This document shows, piece after piece, positions 46,053 to 55,474 of a DNA stretch of 64,000 nt. Position numbers and translations under genes: made by a program. The notes beneath the pieces are model-generated. The model did no database searches. It worked only from the letters and a program-made list of their open reading frames with translations, and was not told the DNA's origin. This DNA is from Sulfurimonas sp. Lineage in GTDB: Bacteria > Campylobacterota > Campylobacteria > Campylobacterales > Sulfurimonadaceae. Location: positions 42,446 through 106,445 of the forward strand of contig NZ_JALXBK010000107.1 in the NCBI RefSeq assembly GCF_026991475.1, read 5' to 3'. Position 1 is the first letter of the stretch, and the number at the start of each line of letters is the position of its first letter.

Positions 46053-46460
46053 TTAAAGAGTTTGACACTTTTGACAAAGTCCTGAAAATACAAGGTCTAT
46101 TTTATCGATTTTGAAGTGTGTGTTAGTTGCGGCTGCGTTTGATACTTGCGATAAATCAATAGAGATGTCTTCTATCTCTCCACATTCATTACAAACTAGA
46201 TGAGAATGTGCCTCTTTTGAAAGTTCATAGACTGATTTTTCATGAGGAATTTTAACTTCTTGTATAAAAGAGTTCTCAAGCATAATGTTAATGTTTTTAT
46301 AAATTGTTGCTAAGGAGATAGAGTTAAACTTTTTTAGCATTATTTCATAGAGATTATCTATGCTTATATGTCCATAATAAGCTAAAGCATTGGCAATCTC
46401 TAGTCTTTGTGGTGTTGCTTTTAAATGGTGTTCCCTAAGTGCATTACTATAATTATTCAT
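46053..46460 (-). CDS. Fur-family metalloregulator, PerR-like
   Basis: 135 residues from the ATG at 46460 (MNNYSNALREHHLKATPQR); a TTG five codons earlier is less likely. A winged helix (TPQRLEIANALAYYG to SLATIYKNINIML) precedes the dimer domain with HSHLVCNECGEIED and a C-terminal GLCQKCQ, which together make the structural four-Cys zinc site. The regulatory His/Asp set cannot be separated into Fur or PerR by eye. Shape and short length favour PerR, which senses peroxide. It sits between holA and prs. Confidence 0.82.
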   Translation of the reverse strand: MNNYSNALREHHLKATPQRLEIANALAYYGHISIDNLYEIMLKKFNSISLATIYKNINIMLENSFIQEVKIPHEKSVYELSKEAHSHLVCNECGEIEDISIDLSQVSNAAATNTHFKIDKIDLVFSGLCQKCQTL

Positions 46461-46498
46461 AGTAGAAGTATACAATGAAAATCTTTAAAATTTGTTTT

Positions 46499-47467
46499 TT
46501 AAATTAACTTTTGTAATTTTATTAAGGTAGAAAATAAGATAGCACTCTTGTCTATATGAGAACTTTTCATTTTTAGTTCATTTAACAGAAGTAACTCGTG
46601 GAGTTTAAAATAGACTTCTGGTTTTACTTTGAGTGCCATTGCCGCTTTTTGTTCTATCACAAAATTAGGAGCTCTATAGCCTAAAATCTCTATGGCATTA
46701 GGTGCACCATTAACACGAATGTAGATGTTAAACATATAGAGTTGGGTTATGTAGGCTGTAATTGCGCTCACTATTCGTATTTCATCCTCACCATGCTCTA
46801 AAATGCTTTGCAAATCATCTCTATAATCTTTTTTTGTAAAGAGCTTTTGAATAAACTCATCGAGATTTATTTCTGCTAAACCATACACAAGGGTATCAAC
46901 ATCTTTTGTTGTGATTTCTCTATCATAAACGCGAAATTTTTCTATCTCATTTGCTGCAAGTGCAACATCTCCATTGTGAATTTTAAGTAGGTGTGAGATG
47001 GTGTATTTGTCAATTTTGACATTTTTTTCTTGGGCTACATTCAAAATAATATTTTGTGCTTCATACTCTTTTGGATGGAAAAAACGGACGCTCATAGCCT
47101 TTGTCTTTGCAAATGCTTTTTTATTGTTATAGGTTTTATGGTCATTGCCATAATAGGCATATATAAAAATATTGTCAGAATTTTTTTCACACAATCCTAA
47201 AAGAGTATCTAACTCTTTTTTAGGAACTTTTTTTTCACTTTTAATGATGAGTATATTTCTATCACCAAAGAGAGAACCTTGTGAAAGATGTGCTTTTGCT
47301 GAGTTAAAATCATACTCATCATGGTAGTAGCTCAGAATGTTTGCATCATCTATATTGCTAAGCATTTTTGTGTACATATCTATTAAAAATGCACTTTCAC
47401 CAAAAAATACAAAAGAGTTTGAAAGCTTTTTACTAGCAATATATTTATCAAACTCGTTTTTATACAT
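46499..47467 (-). CDS. holA: DNA polymerase III delta subunit
   Basis: Part of the clamp loader that opens the sliding clamp. The 322 residues have the divergent HolA pattern: NSFVFFGESAFLIDMY near the N-terminus, LIIKSEKKVPKKELDTLL, and GDVALAANEIEKFRVYD with the following DVDTLVYGLAEINLDEFI. The start at 47467 (MYKNEFDKY) is chosen over an upstream frame extension that would run deeper into rnr; it still overlaps rnr by eight bases. Epsilonproteobacterial HolA is poorly conserved, but the gene order after rnr supports it. Confidence 0.85.
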   Translation of the reverse strand: MYKNEFDKYIASKKLSNSFVFFGESAFLIDMYTKMLSNIDDANILSYYHDEYDFNSAKAHLSQGSLFGDRNILIIKSEKKVPKKELDTLLGLCEKNSDNIFIYAYYGNDHKTYNNKKAFAKTKAMSVRFFHPKEYEAQNIILNVAQEKNVKIDKYTISHLLKIHNGDVALAANEIEKFRVYDREITTKDVDTLVYGLAEINLDEFIQKLFTKKDYRDDLQSILEHGEDEIRIVSAITAYITQLYMFNIYIRVNGAPNAIEILGYRAPNFVIEQKAAMALKVKPEVYFKLHELLLLNELKMKSSHIDKSAILFSTLIKLQKLI

Positions 47468-49400
47468 CCACTTTTCCCACAACACTAGCAAAAATTCGAG
47501 CTCTATAGATGTCTACCTTGTCAATACGAATTATAATATCTTCAAAGAGTGAAACATCTGCACCATTTAGGAAATGTAAATGTGCTCCTATGATTTCATC
47601 GTGCAATTCTGCTCTTAGCTCAGGATCTGTGGCAGTTACTCTGGCTTTAAACTCTTTATGTAGATTCTGTGCTGCCCAGCGAGCATATTTGCGCGCTTTA
47701 TATTCAGATTCTATAATACTCGCCTCACGCTCTTTTTCACTTATTTCCATACTTAGTGACTCTATATTTCTAAGGACATAAGTTTGTTCCTCTTTGTCTC
47801 CTGCGTTTATAGCTTTTAAAAGACGATGGACAATGAGGTCACTGTAGCGTCTAATTGGAGAGGTAAAGTGGGTGTACTCATCAAAACCAAGCCCAAAATG
47901 ACCAACATTTACAGGAGAGTATTTTGCCTGCATTTGTGAACGGATAATAAGGGTGTCAACTTCTGACTCAATGCCCATATCTTTAGCTTGCTTTTGTATC
48001 TCTTCAATAGTCTCTTTTATAGAGTTTTTAATCTCAATATGCATTCCAATACCAGCTAACTCTTGGTAGAGTGTTTGGAGTTTTGCCTGACTTGGTGCTT
48101 CATGAACCCTGAAAAGTCCTCGTTTATATCGTTTTGCAGCCTCTTTATTAGCTAAAAGCATACAATCTTCTATGAGACCATGAGAGGGTGTCTCCTGCGC
48201 AACTGTTGTCGCAACAAGATTTGTATTTTCATCTAACTCCATAGAAATTTCAGTTGAATGAAACTCAAAGCCTTTTGCTAAACGCAGCTCTTTAAGTCTG
48301 TCTGTAACTTTTCTTAGTTTTGTTATCCATTCGAAAATTTCTGACTCTTCTGGCGTTTTTGCTTGCAATTTTCCCTCAAAAAAGAGGTCAATCTCTTCAT
48401 AATTAAATCGTCTGTCTGAGTGCATCAGTGCTTCATAAACTTCTGAGTGAATAACATCAAGAGAGTGAGGGTCAAGTTTTATCTCAAAAACATAAGCAAG
48501 TCTGTCGACATAAGGTTGTAAAGAGCAGAGTGTTTCGCTGAGCTCTCTTGGCAGCATTGGAATAGACTTATGTGGCAGATAGATAGAAAAACTTCTAAAA
48601 ATTGCCTCATTGTCTAAAGCACCAAAGGGTTTGACATATTCGCTTACATCTGCAATGGCGACATAAAGTGTTGCATTTTTATCATCCCAGTAAATTGCAT
48701 CATCAAAATCTTTTGCAGTAACAGGGTCAATTGTACAAAAAGTAAGATCGCGTAAATCTTTGCGTTTAGAGTATTTACTAGCATCTACCTCTTTAAAAGA
48801 ACGGGCAATTTTAAGCGTTTCTTCATCAAATGTATCGTGTTTGTTAAATTGTGCAAGCACGATTTTTTCATCTACTTTTGGATCTTTTATGTTACCGATT
48901 TTTTCTAGTATGCTATTCTCTAAATTGTCAATCTTAAAAAGGTCTCCAACTTCATACTCTTGTAGTGCTTCAGGTCTCATCTCTGCGCCAATAGGGTAGT
49001 GCGTTTTTAACTCTACTAAAGAGCGATGATGCTCTTTTTCTATAATGCAAGCAACACTATATGTCTGTTCTCGTCCTACAATTTCAGCAATTTTCGCACT
49101 CGGTGTGCCTCTTTTTCCAAGCAGACGCTTAGCAATTACCAAATCACCTTCAGTAGCAACACCTAAGTCACCTTCAGCAATAAAAAGGTCTTTTACATTT
49201 TCGCCAATGACATGCAGATAGGCAGTCCCTTTTTGCACGAGTCCCAAAACGCCAGCACGGTATTTTGAGTTAAATTGGTATATGACATGTTTATGGGTGA
49301 TGTATTTTTTTGCAAGCCACTCGTTTATGAATGGGCGTTCTTCTGCACTAATATCTTGCTCACTCAAACCATGAGTGAGTCTTATAAGTAGAGATTTCAA
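47460..49400 (-). CDS. rnr: Ribonuclease R (RNB family exoribonuclease)
   Basis: 3'-5' exoribonuclease that degrades structured RNA. The 646 residues hold cold-shock-type RNA-binding regions at the N-terminus and the RNB catalytic domain from about residue 215: TIDPVTAKDFDDAIYW has the metal-binding aspartates, followed by PMLPRELSETLCSL and HFTSPIRRYSDLIVHR. The C-terminal S1 region is short (DVSLFEDIIIRIDKV), in line with the compact Helicobacter/Campylobacter enzymes. It lies 13 bases after the HDOD gene. Confidence 0.95.
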   Translation of the reverse strand: MKSLLIRLTHGLSEQDISAEERPFINEWLAKKYITHKHVIYQFNSKYRAGVLGLVQKGTAYLHVIGENVKDLFIAEGDLGVATEGDLVIAKRLLGKRGTPSAKIAEIVGREQTYSVACIIEKEHHRSLVELKTHYPIGAEMRPEALQEYEVGDLFKIDNLENSILEKIGNIKDPKVDEKIVLAQFNKHDTFDEETLKIARSFKEVDASKYSKRKDLRDLTFCTIDPVTAKDFDDAIYWDDKNATLYVAIADVSEYVKPFGALDNEAIFRSFSIYLPHKSIPMLPRELSETLCSLQPYVDRLAYVFEIKLDPHSLDVIHSEVYEALMHSDRRFNYEEIDLFFEGKLQAKTPEESEIFEWITKLRKVTDRLKELRLAKGFEFHSTEISMELDENTNLVATTVAQETPSHGLIEDCMLLANKEAAKRYKRGLFRVHEAPSQAKLQTLYQELAGIGMHIEIKNSIKETIEEIQKQAKDMGIESEVDTLIIRSQMQAKYSPVNVGHFGLGFDEYTHFTSPIRRYSDLIVHRLLKAINAGDKEEQTYVLRNIESLSMEISEKEREASIIESEYKARKYARWAAQNLHKEFKARVTATDPELRAELHDEIIGAHLHFLNGADVSLFEDIIIRIDKVDIYRARIFASVVGKVDV

Positions 49401-49413
49401 TTGTTTTGTATCT

Positions 49414-50214
49414 CTATTTTATATGTTCTATTGCAGTATCAAAGCTTTCCATATCTAGTTCATATTTTTCTATTAACTCTTTTGCTGCTTTGATACTAGC
49501 GTCTGTAACTTTTCCATTAATTGGAACAGCTACACGGACTACATTGAGGATTCGAGCAGGTCTTTTGTCTTCATCAGTTGCAAGGTCAGGGTTTTGACAA
49601 TTTCCTATGACATCTACAAGATTGCTCTCAAATTTCCATTGTTTGAAGATAGTGGCACTTACTTCTGGAGTATCTACACCTATGATTTCTCTCTCAGCTG
49701 CTTTAACATCTTGAAGTTCTTGGAGTGCGTTGCGGAACTCTTCAGTTTTTCCATCTGCCATCACTTGTTGTGCAATAAGTACTTTACCAATCTCTACAAG
49801 AAACGCAGCAGGTGATAAAACACCAAGGTAACGGTTCTCTTTTCTTAAACACCATGTAGTCATAAGTGCATGTTGTTTCTTTGAAAGGTCAGAAAACATT
49901 TCATTTGTGATTCCATATGGTGATAGATCAAGTGAAAAACATTTTTTTACAATACTTGCAAGTGCAAACCCGCGTACTGTACCCATTCCAAAAAGACCAA
50001 CTGCTTGGCTAATTGCGTTAATTTCACGAGAAAAACCATAGAGTGGAGAGTTCGCAGCTTTTAAAATATCAGCTGTCAAAAGTGGATCTTTTTCTAAAAT
50101 CTTTGCCATATCATTAAAAGTGCTGTCAGGATCTTTATAAACCTCTTCTATCTGCATAGCAGATTCTGGAAGTGGTGGAAGTTGTTTTATTTTCTTAAGT
50201 ATTTCTTCAGTCAT
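49414..50214 (-). CDS. HDOD domain protein
   Basis: 266 residues, a single HDOD domain (about 8-215) with the family opening LPPLPESAMQIEEVYKD. Further typical segments are DPLLTADILKAANSPLYGF and AISQAVGLFGMGTVRGFAL. HDOD proteins are HD-like but usually lack the metal-binding His-Asp pair; they tie signalling to motility, stress or cell-cycle control. There is no partner domain here. Upstream lies the branched palindrome element at 50323-50616. Confidence 0.88.
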   Translation of the reverse strand: MTEEILKKIKQLPPLPESAMQIEEVYKDPDSTFNDMAKILEKDPLLTADILKAANSPLYGFSREINAISQAVGLFGMGTVRGFALASIVKKCFSLDLSPYGITNEMFSDLSKKQHALMTTWCLRKENRYLGVLSPAAFLVEIGKVLIAQQVMADGKTEEFRNALQELQDVKAAEREIIGVDTPEVSATIFKQWKFESNLVDVIGNCQNPDLATDEDKRPARILNVVRVAVPINGKVTDASIKAAKELIEKYELDMESFDTAIEHIK

Positions 50215-50642
50215 GTATCCCTCTTTTAGTTGTAGTAATGATTAAAAATCATGATTATTTCGTAATTATAGTCTCTATAGATAAATACATTCTGAATATT
50301 TACAAAAAATTGGTATTATTATTAGACTTCTTTCATAACCTAGATATATTTCAAAGGGAAGAAAAAAAGATGAAATTGTGCAAAATCTTTTTTGTACCCC
50401 AAGGGCATTTCCTACGGGCAAGCGTAGCCGTAGCTACGGTGAGGAAAAGTTTTGTGCAAGTTCGCTTTTTTTATCCCTCCCTTTGGGCAATTTATAGAGA
50501 GCTTTACTCTGTGTTAGATAACCTTCACCGTAGCTACGGCTACGCTGAAGAACATCTGCCTTGATTAAAACTCTCTATAAAATGTTGAAGTATATTTAGG
50601 TTATGAAAGAAGTCTATTTATAAAATTTATAAGGATAGATAT
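50215..50642. other. 428-base intergenic region holding a branched palindrome
   Basis: Divergent gap between the HDOD gene (minus) and a small hypothetical gene (plus). It contains the nested inverted-repeat element at 50323-50616 described separately. Between 50215 and 50322 it is AT-rich and must hold the HDOD gene promoter, though no clear hexamers were found. A 108-codon frame crossing the element (50238-50564) is not considered a gene. Confidence 0.7.
50323..50616. repeat. Branched inverted-repeat element 1 (about 294 bp)
   Basis: An outer 32-bp inverted repeat (50323-50354 with 50585-50616) has only two non-Watson-Crick positions, both G-T wobbles. Inside are two long hairpin arms. Arm 1 is built from AAAGGGA/TCCCTTT (50353, 50478), a seven-base A/T run (50362, 50465), TTGTGCAAAA/TTTTGTGCAA (50376, 50450, two wobbles) and TTTCCT/AGGAAA (50408, 50442). 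Arm 2 is TTTATAGAGAG/CTCTCTATAAA (50491, 50571) with CTTCA/TGAAG (50523, 50546). Both arm tips carry the palindrome CCGTAGCTACGG (50428-50439, 50528-50539). No protein is encoded. The wobble pairs suit a plus-strand RNA. Confidence 0.85.
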
Positions 50643-50969
50643 ATGCAAGATACGGCAATGTTAGTTCAGTTAGGGTACACGCCAAATGAAGCTTTGGTTG
50701 AACAGTTGGATAAAATAAAAAGCAATACTTCAGGATATGAAAAAATTGCTAAACACATAATGGATTTAAATGATCATTTAAAAGTAGAAAATGCTTATGT
50801 TGCACTTTCAAATTCAAAAGATTACTTTAAAATTAAAATAGAATCACCAACTCCTGAATTAGCAGAAGAAGCGCATGAAAAAATTAAACATTTTAGTGAA
50901 AAATTTAAAGTACAGGTAGAAAAATTGCCAGGTAAAGAAACTTATTATATTCTAGGGTATGAGCAGTAG
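50643..50969 (+). CDS. Small hypothetical protein
   Basis: 108 residues, soluble, with no signal peptide, not recognised. An N-terminal helical half (ALVEQLDKIKSNTSGYEKIAK) precedes a strand-helix-strand part (KVENAYVALSN, KIKIESPTPELAEEAHEKI, KVQVEKLPGKETYYILGY) that looks like a compact alpha/beta domain. A ribosome site (AAGGATAG) lies before the ATG. It is 12 bases before greA, so probably in the same transcript; it starts 26 bases after the palindrome element. Confidence 0.65.
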   Translation: MQDTAMLVQLGYTPNEALVEQLDKIKSNTSGYEKIAKHIMDLNDHLKVENAYVALSNSKDYFKIKIESPTPELAEEAHEKIKHFSEKFKVQVEKLPGKETYYILGYEQ

Positions 50970-50981
50970 GGTGTTAGTGTA

Positions 50982-51506
50982 ATGGTAGAGCCAATGAGCG
51001 TTGAGGGTTATGATATTTTAATAGAAGAGTTTAAGTATCTTCTTGAAGTTGAAAAGCCTAAGGTCGCGCATGAAAAGCTTGTAGCTGCAGCATTGGGGGA
51101 TAGAAGTGAAAATGCAGATTATCAGGCGGCAAAAGAGAAGCTGCGTTTCATCGATAAGCGACTTTTTTATTTAAATAAAATGATACAAAAATCCAAAATC
51201 ATTGACCCCTCGCTTCATGAGCATAGACGTGTCTCTTTTGGTAGTACCGTTACTCTGTTAAACTTCGACAGTGATGAGGAAGAAGTTTACACCATTTGTG
51301 GTGTTTTAGAGAGTGAACCAGAAAATCATCTCATCTCCATTCATTCTCCTATTGCAAAAGCTTTGATTGGAAAAACAGTGAATGATGAGGTCAAAATAAA
51401 ACTTCCAAACGCAGTGAAAGAGTATGAAATTGAAAAAATTTCATATAAAAATATCTTTTCATTAAAGAAAAATATACGAACAAAAGTAGATTTTTCTTTC
51501 CATTAA
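50982..51506 (+). CDS. greA: Transcription elongation factor GreA
   Basis: Rescues backtracked RNA polymerase by stimulating transcript cleavage. The 174 residues have the N-terminal coiled-coil with the tip acidic pair in ALGDRSENADYQAAKEKLRFID, and the C-terminal FKBP-like domain (RVSFGSTVTLLNF, ISIHSPIAKALIGKTVNDE). About 15 extra basic residues (SLKKNIRTKVDF) follow the usual end. A second Met four codons in (50994) is an alternative start. The purL promoter lies just after. Confidence 0.88.
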   Translation: MVEPMSVEGYDILIEEFKYLLEVEKPKVAHEKLVAAALGDRSENADYQAAKEKLRFIDKRLFYLNKMIQKSKIIDPSLHEHRRVSFGSTVTLLNFDSDEEEVYTICGVLESEPENHLISIHSPIAKALIGKTVNDEVKIKLPNAVKEYEIEKISYKNIFSLKKNIRTKVDFSFH

Positions 51507-51529
51507 AACAACTTTTACTAAGCTTTTGA

Positions 51530-51535
51530 TATAAT
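51530..51535 (+). promoter_or_regulatory. Candidate -10 box for purL-purH
   Basis: TATAAT after TTTTGA, 33 bases before the purL GTG start, in the 62-base greA-purL gap. No -35 hexamer is evident. A PurR-like operator was not seen. Confidence 0.5.
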
Positions 51536-51568
51536 CCCTCTTTAAAAACCAAATTTTAGGATTTCCTC

Positions 51569-53785
51569 GTGAGCCAACAACTTCCAGATATAGATACACA
51601 ACTAGCAAATCATAAACTTTCACAAGAAGATTATGCACATATGAAAGAGATTTTAGGACGTGAGCCAAACTTAGTAGAACTGGGTATTTTCTCAGCTATG
51701 TGGAGTGAACACTGCTCTTACAAATCTTCAAAAATTCACTTAAAAGGCTTTCCTACAAAAGCTCCTTGGGTTATTCAAGGACCAGGCGAGAATGCGGGTG
51801 TTATTGACATTGGTGATGGCTATGCGGCTGTATTTAAGATGGAGTCACATAACCATCCAAGTTTCATTGAACCATACCAAGGTGCCGCTACTGGCGTTGG
51901 TGGGATTATGCGTGATGTCTTTACAATGGGTGCTCGTCCTGTTGCAAACTTAAATGCACTTCGTTTTGGAAATGTTTTAAATAAAGATGATATTTCAAAA
52001 CATCAACGCTACCTTGTGCGTGGTGTCACTGAGGGAATTGGTGGCTATGGTAACTGTATGGGTGTTCCGACTATTGGTGGTGAGACAAGTTTTGATGAGT
52101 GTTACAATGGTAATATTTTAGTCAATGCTTTTACTCTTGGTATTGCAAAAAGTGATGAGATTTTTTACGGTAAAGCTGAGGGAACTGGAAATCCTGTAAT
52201 GTATGTTGGTGCAAAGACAGGTCGTGATGGTCTCGGTGGAGCTGTTATGAGTTCTGATAGTTTTACGGAAGAATCAAAATCACTGCGTCCTACTGTGCAA
52301 GTTGGAGATCCATTTACTGAAAAACTTCTGCTTGAGGCGTGTTTAGAACTTTTTAAAACTGATCATGTAATTGGTATTCAAGATATGGGTGCTGCTGGGC
52401 TTACATCTTCTGCGTTTGAGATGGCTGGTCGTTCTGGAAGTGGAATGATAATGCACCTTGATAAAGTTCCTGCTCGTGAAGAGAATATGACTCCGTATGA
52501 CTTTATGCTGAGTGAATCACAAGAACGTATGCTTCTTTGTGCGAAAAAAGGAAGTGAAGAGGAGATTATTAAAATCTTTGAAAAATGGGACTTGGATGCT
52601 GCTGTTGTTGGTGAAGTGACAAATACAGGAAAAATGGAACTTTTCTGGCATGGAGAGAAGTGTGCTGAGGTTCCAGTTGATCCTGTAAGCGAAGAGGCTC
52701 CTGAGCTGAATCGTCCTATGAAAAAACCTGCATATCTTGATGATATTCATAAAGTGAGTATAGATGATTTTGATAGAGTTCCAAATCAAGAAGCATTTGA
52801 AAAACTTACAAAATCTATGGAAGTTGTAGATAAATCATGGATATATACGCAGTATGATTCAATGGTACAGACAAATACTATTAAAAATGGCGGGATGCTT
52901 GATGCTTCTGTTATTCGTGTAAAAGAGAATAAGAAAGCACTTGCAATGAGTGCTGACTGTAATGTTCGTTACTGTTACATTGACCCTAAAATGGGTGGTG
53001 CTGCTGCTGTTGTTGAGAGTGGTAGAAATGTAGCTATGAGTGGTGCTCGACCACTTGCAATTACAGATTGTCTTAACTATGGAAATCCTGAAAATCCTGA
53101 AGTTATGTGGCAGTTTGGTGAGGGTTGTTTAGGTATTAAAGAGGCGTGTGCAGAGCTTACTACGCCTGTAATTGGTGGAAATGTTTCACTCTATAATGAA
53201 ACAAACGGTGTCTCAGTATTCCCTACACCTTCTATTGCAACTGTTGGTGTGAATGATGACGAGAACAATGTTTTAATGTCCTCTTTTTCAGAGCAGGGAA
53301 ATGCACTTTATCTTGTAGGTGAGAGCAAATCAGAATTTGGTGGTTCTTTATATATGAAAGAGCTTTATGATACTGTTGCTGGTGTTATACCTGAGATTGA
53401 CTATAAACAAGAGCTTGCTTTATGGGACTTAGTCATAGAAGCTAATAAAAAACATCTACTTGAGTGTGCTAAAGATGCAAGTAGTGGTGGTGTGGCTATT
53501 GCACTTGCAAAAATGGCTGCAACAAGTGGACTTGGTTGTGATGTAGAGATGAGTGTTGCGGATGATAGAGATATATTTTCTGAGAGTATGAGCCGTGCTA
53601 TTGTTGAGGTAAAAGCTGAAAACTGTGAAGCATTTGAAGCGATGCTTGATGAGTCAATGAGTATAGAAAAAATTGGAACAGTTGGTGGTGATTCAATTCG
53701 CATAAATGATGTAGATATGAGTTTAGAACAACTACAAGATAATCATTTCAATACTTTTGCAAGAGTAATTGAACAAGATTTATAA
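51569..53785 (+). CDS. purL: Phosphoribosylformylglycinamidine synthase, synthetase subunit
   Basis: ATP-dependent large subunit that makes FGAM with PurQ and PurS. The 738 residues are the short (about 80 kDa) form that needs separate PurQ and PurS, both encoded at 17.9-18.8 kb. Visible motifs are [13 protein letters not shown] with the catalytic His, [34 protein letters not shown] and [10 protein letters not shown]. The start is GTG behind TTAGGATTTCC. The purH gene follows after 13 bases. Confidence 0.97.
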   Translation: MSQQLPDIDTQLANHKLSQEDYAHMKEILGREPNLVELGIFSAMWSEHCSYKSSKIHLKGFPTKAPWVIQGPGENAGVIDIGDGYAAVFKMESHNHPSFIEPYQGAATGVGGIMRDVFTMGARPVANLNALRFGNVLNKDDISKHQRYLVRGVTEGIGGYGNCMGVPTIGGETSFDECYNGNILVNAFTLGIAKSDEIFYGKAEGTGNPVMYVGAKTGRDGLGGAVMSSDSFTEESKSLRPTVQVGDPFTEKLLLEACLELFKTDHVIGIQDMGAAGLTSSAFEMAGRSGSGMIMHLDKVPAREENMTPYDFMLSESQERMLLCAKKGSEEEIIKIFEKWDLDAAVVGEVTNTGKMELFWHGEKCAEVPVDPVSEEAPELNRPMKKPAYLDDIHKVSIDDFDRVPNQEAFEKLTKSMEVVDKSWIYTQYDSMVQTNTIKNGGMLDASVIRVKENKKALAMSADCNVRYCYIDPKMGGAAAVVESGRNVAMSGARPLAITDCLNYGNPENPEVMWQFGEGCLGIKEACAELTTPVIGGNVSLYNETNGVSVFPTPSIATVGVNDDENNVLMSSFSEQGNALYLVGESKSEFGGSLYMKELYDTVAGVIPEIDYKQELALWDLVIEANKKHLLECAKDASSGGVAIALAKMAATSGLGCDVEMSVADDRDIFSESMSRAIVEVKAENCEAFEAMLDESMSIEKIGTVGGDSIRINDVDMSLEQLQDNHFNTFARVIEQDL

Positions 53786-53798
53786 TAAGGAAAATTTG

Positions 53799-55340
53799 AT
53801 GGCGAAAAAAAGAGCTTTAGTAAGTGTTAGTGATAAAAACGGTGTTGTAGATTTTTGTAAATCTTTAGTAAAAAACGGTTACGAGATTATTTCAACTGGT
53901 GGAACATTTAAACTGCTACGTGAGAGCGGTGTTGAAGCGATAGAGATCGATGAAGTGACAAAATTTCCTGAATGTTTTGAGGGACGTGTAAAAACACTTA
54001 ATCCTTATGTTCATGGTGGAATTTTGCACCGTCGTGATAAGCAATCACATTTAGATCAAGCAAAAGAGCTTGGTGTTGAGGCTATTGACTTGGTGTGTGT
54101 GAATCTTTATCCTTTTAAAGAGACTATTGAAAAAACTGATGATTTTGATGAAATCATAGAAAACATCGATATTGGTGGGCCTGCTATGGTTCGCTCTGCT
54201 GCAAAAAACTTTGATGCAGTGCTTATTGTAACAAATGTAGAAGATTATGCTGTTGTAATTGATGCGATAGAAAATGAGAAAAATACAAAAGATTTTCGTC
54301 GTGGATTTATGGTAAAAGCGTATGAGCATACTGCTGCGTATGATAGTATGATAGCAAATTATATGAATGAGCGTTTTAACGAGGGTTTTGGTGAGAAGCA
54401 GTTTATTGTTGGAAATAAAGTAATGAATACTCGTTATGGCGAAAATCCACATCAAAATGGTGCTTTGTATGAATTTGACAAACACTTTTCAAATAACTTC
54501 AAAACACTTAAGGGTGAAGCAAGTTTTAACAATCTCAATGACCTAAACGGTGCGGTTAAAATAGCTTCTGCGTTTGGAGATGACAATGCAGTATGTATCT
54601 CAAAACATGGAAATCCTTGTGGTTTTGCTATTCGCGATAATTTACTTGATGCTTATGTAGAGGCATTAAAATGTGATCCGGTCTCTGCGTTTGGTGGTGT
54701 TGTTGCAGTAAATGGTACAGTTGATAAAGCAATGGCTCAGAAGATGAATGAGATTTTCATTGAAGTCATCATCGCTGGTCGTATTACCCAAGAGGCTCAA
54801 GAAGTATTTGCTAATAAAAAACGCATCAAGCTTTTTGAAATGGGTAGTGATAAGCTCATTCTTGCAAATGATAAAAAAGACTTCAAACATATTGATGGTG
54901 GGTTTATCTATCAAGATGCAGATAAAGTAAAAGATGATGAAGTGAAAAATGCGAAACTTGTTTCTAAAAATGCAGCAACAGCAGAGGAGATGAAAGACCT
55001 TGAAATCGCTTACAAAGTAGCTTCACTTACGAAATCTAACTGTGTGGTCTATGTTAAAAATGCAGCGATGGTTGCTGTTGGTATGGGAATGACAAGTCGT
55101 GTTGATGCAGCTCAGTGTGCTCTTAAAAAAGCAAAGGATATGGGACTTGATGTTAGTGGTTGTGCACTTGCCTCTGAGGCATTCTTTCCTTTCCGTGATT
55201 CAATTGATGCAGCAGCAGAAGCTGGTGTAAAAAATGTTATTGAGCCTGGTGGTTCAATAAGAGATGAAGAGATTATAGAGGCTGCGAATGAATTCGGTAT
55301 GAGTCTTTATTTCTCAGAAATTCGCCATTTCCTACACTAA
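53799..55340 (+). CDS. purH: Bifunctional AICAR transformylase/IMP cyclohydrolase
   Basis: Last two steps of IMP synthesis. 513 residues from the ATG at 53799, behind ATAAGGAAAATTTG; an in-frame ATG ten codons earlier overlaps purL and is not needed. The cyclohydrolase domain (about 1-195) shows [22 protein letters not shown] and [19 protein letters not shown]. The transformylase domain has [14 protein letters not shown], the [10 protein letters not shown] active-site lysine-histidine, [11 protein letters not shown] and a C-terminal [11 protein letters not shown] and RHFLH. An inverted-repeat unit begins at its stop codon. Confidence 0.97.
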   Translation: MAKKRALVSVSDKNGVVDFCKSLVKNGYEIISTGGTFKLLRESGVEAIEIDEVTKFPECFEGRVKTLNPYVHGGILHRRDKQSHLDQAKELGVEAIDLVCVNLYPFKETIEKTDDFDEIIENIDIGGPAMVRSAAKNFDAVLIVTNVEDYAVVIDAIENEKNTKDFRRGFMVKAYEHTAAYDSMIANYMNERFNEGFGEKQFIVGNKVMNTRYGENPHQNGALYEFDKHFSNNFKTLKGEASFNNLNDLNGAVKIASAFGDDNAVCISKHGNPCGFAIRDNLLDAYVEALKCDPVSAFGGVVAVNGTVDKAMAQKMNEIFIEVIIAGRITQEAQEVFANKKRIKLFEMGSDKLILANDKKDFKHIDGGFIYQDADKVKDDEVKNAKLVSKNAATAEEMKDLEIAYKVASLTKSNCVVYVKNAAMVAVGMGMTSRVDAAQCALKKAKDMGLDVSGCALASEAFFPFRDSIDAAAEAGVKNVIEPGGSIRDEEIIEAANEFGMSLYFSEIRHFLH

Positions 55341-55442
55341 AATAAAAATAGCAACGTACTTTCCGCGTTGCTACGCTCGTCACGTACATTAGTACGCTTC
55401 CTCTCTATGCACCTTGAAATTACATTACTCTTTTCATTTTAG
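55337..55442. repeat. Possible short relative of the branched palindrome elements (about 106 bp)
   Basis: A 12-base outer inverted repeat (CTAAAATAAAAA at 55337-55348 with TTTTCATTTTAG at 55431-55442, one mismatch) encloses two small hairpins: TAGCAACG/CGTTGCTA (55349-55356, 55366-55373) and CGTAC-ATTA-GTACG (55383-55396). After the second comes TGCACCTTGA, close to the TCTGCCTTGA that follows the tips of elements 1 and 2. It overlaps the purH stop and could also end that transcript. Kinship to the larger elements is likely but not certain. Confidence 0.6.
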
Positions 55443-55474
55443 ATTCTACGTTAATAGTATAAATATGATTTTTC

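Noticed and set aside
50238..50564. Open frame of 108 codons across the palindrome element
   Set aside because: It runs through both inverted-repeat arms, has no ribosome site, and its product is low-quality sequence (poly-Lys, then hydrophobic). The palindromic design explains the DNA better.
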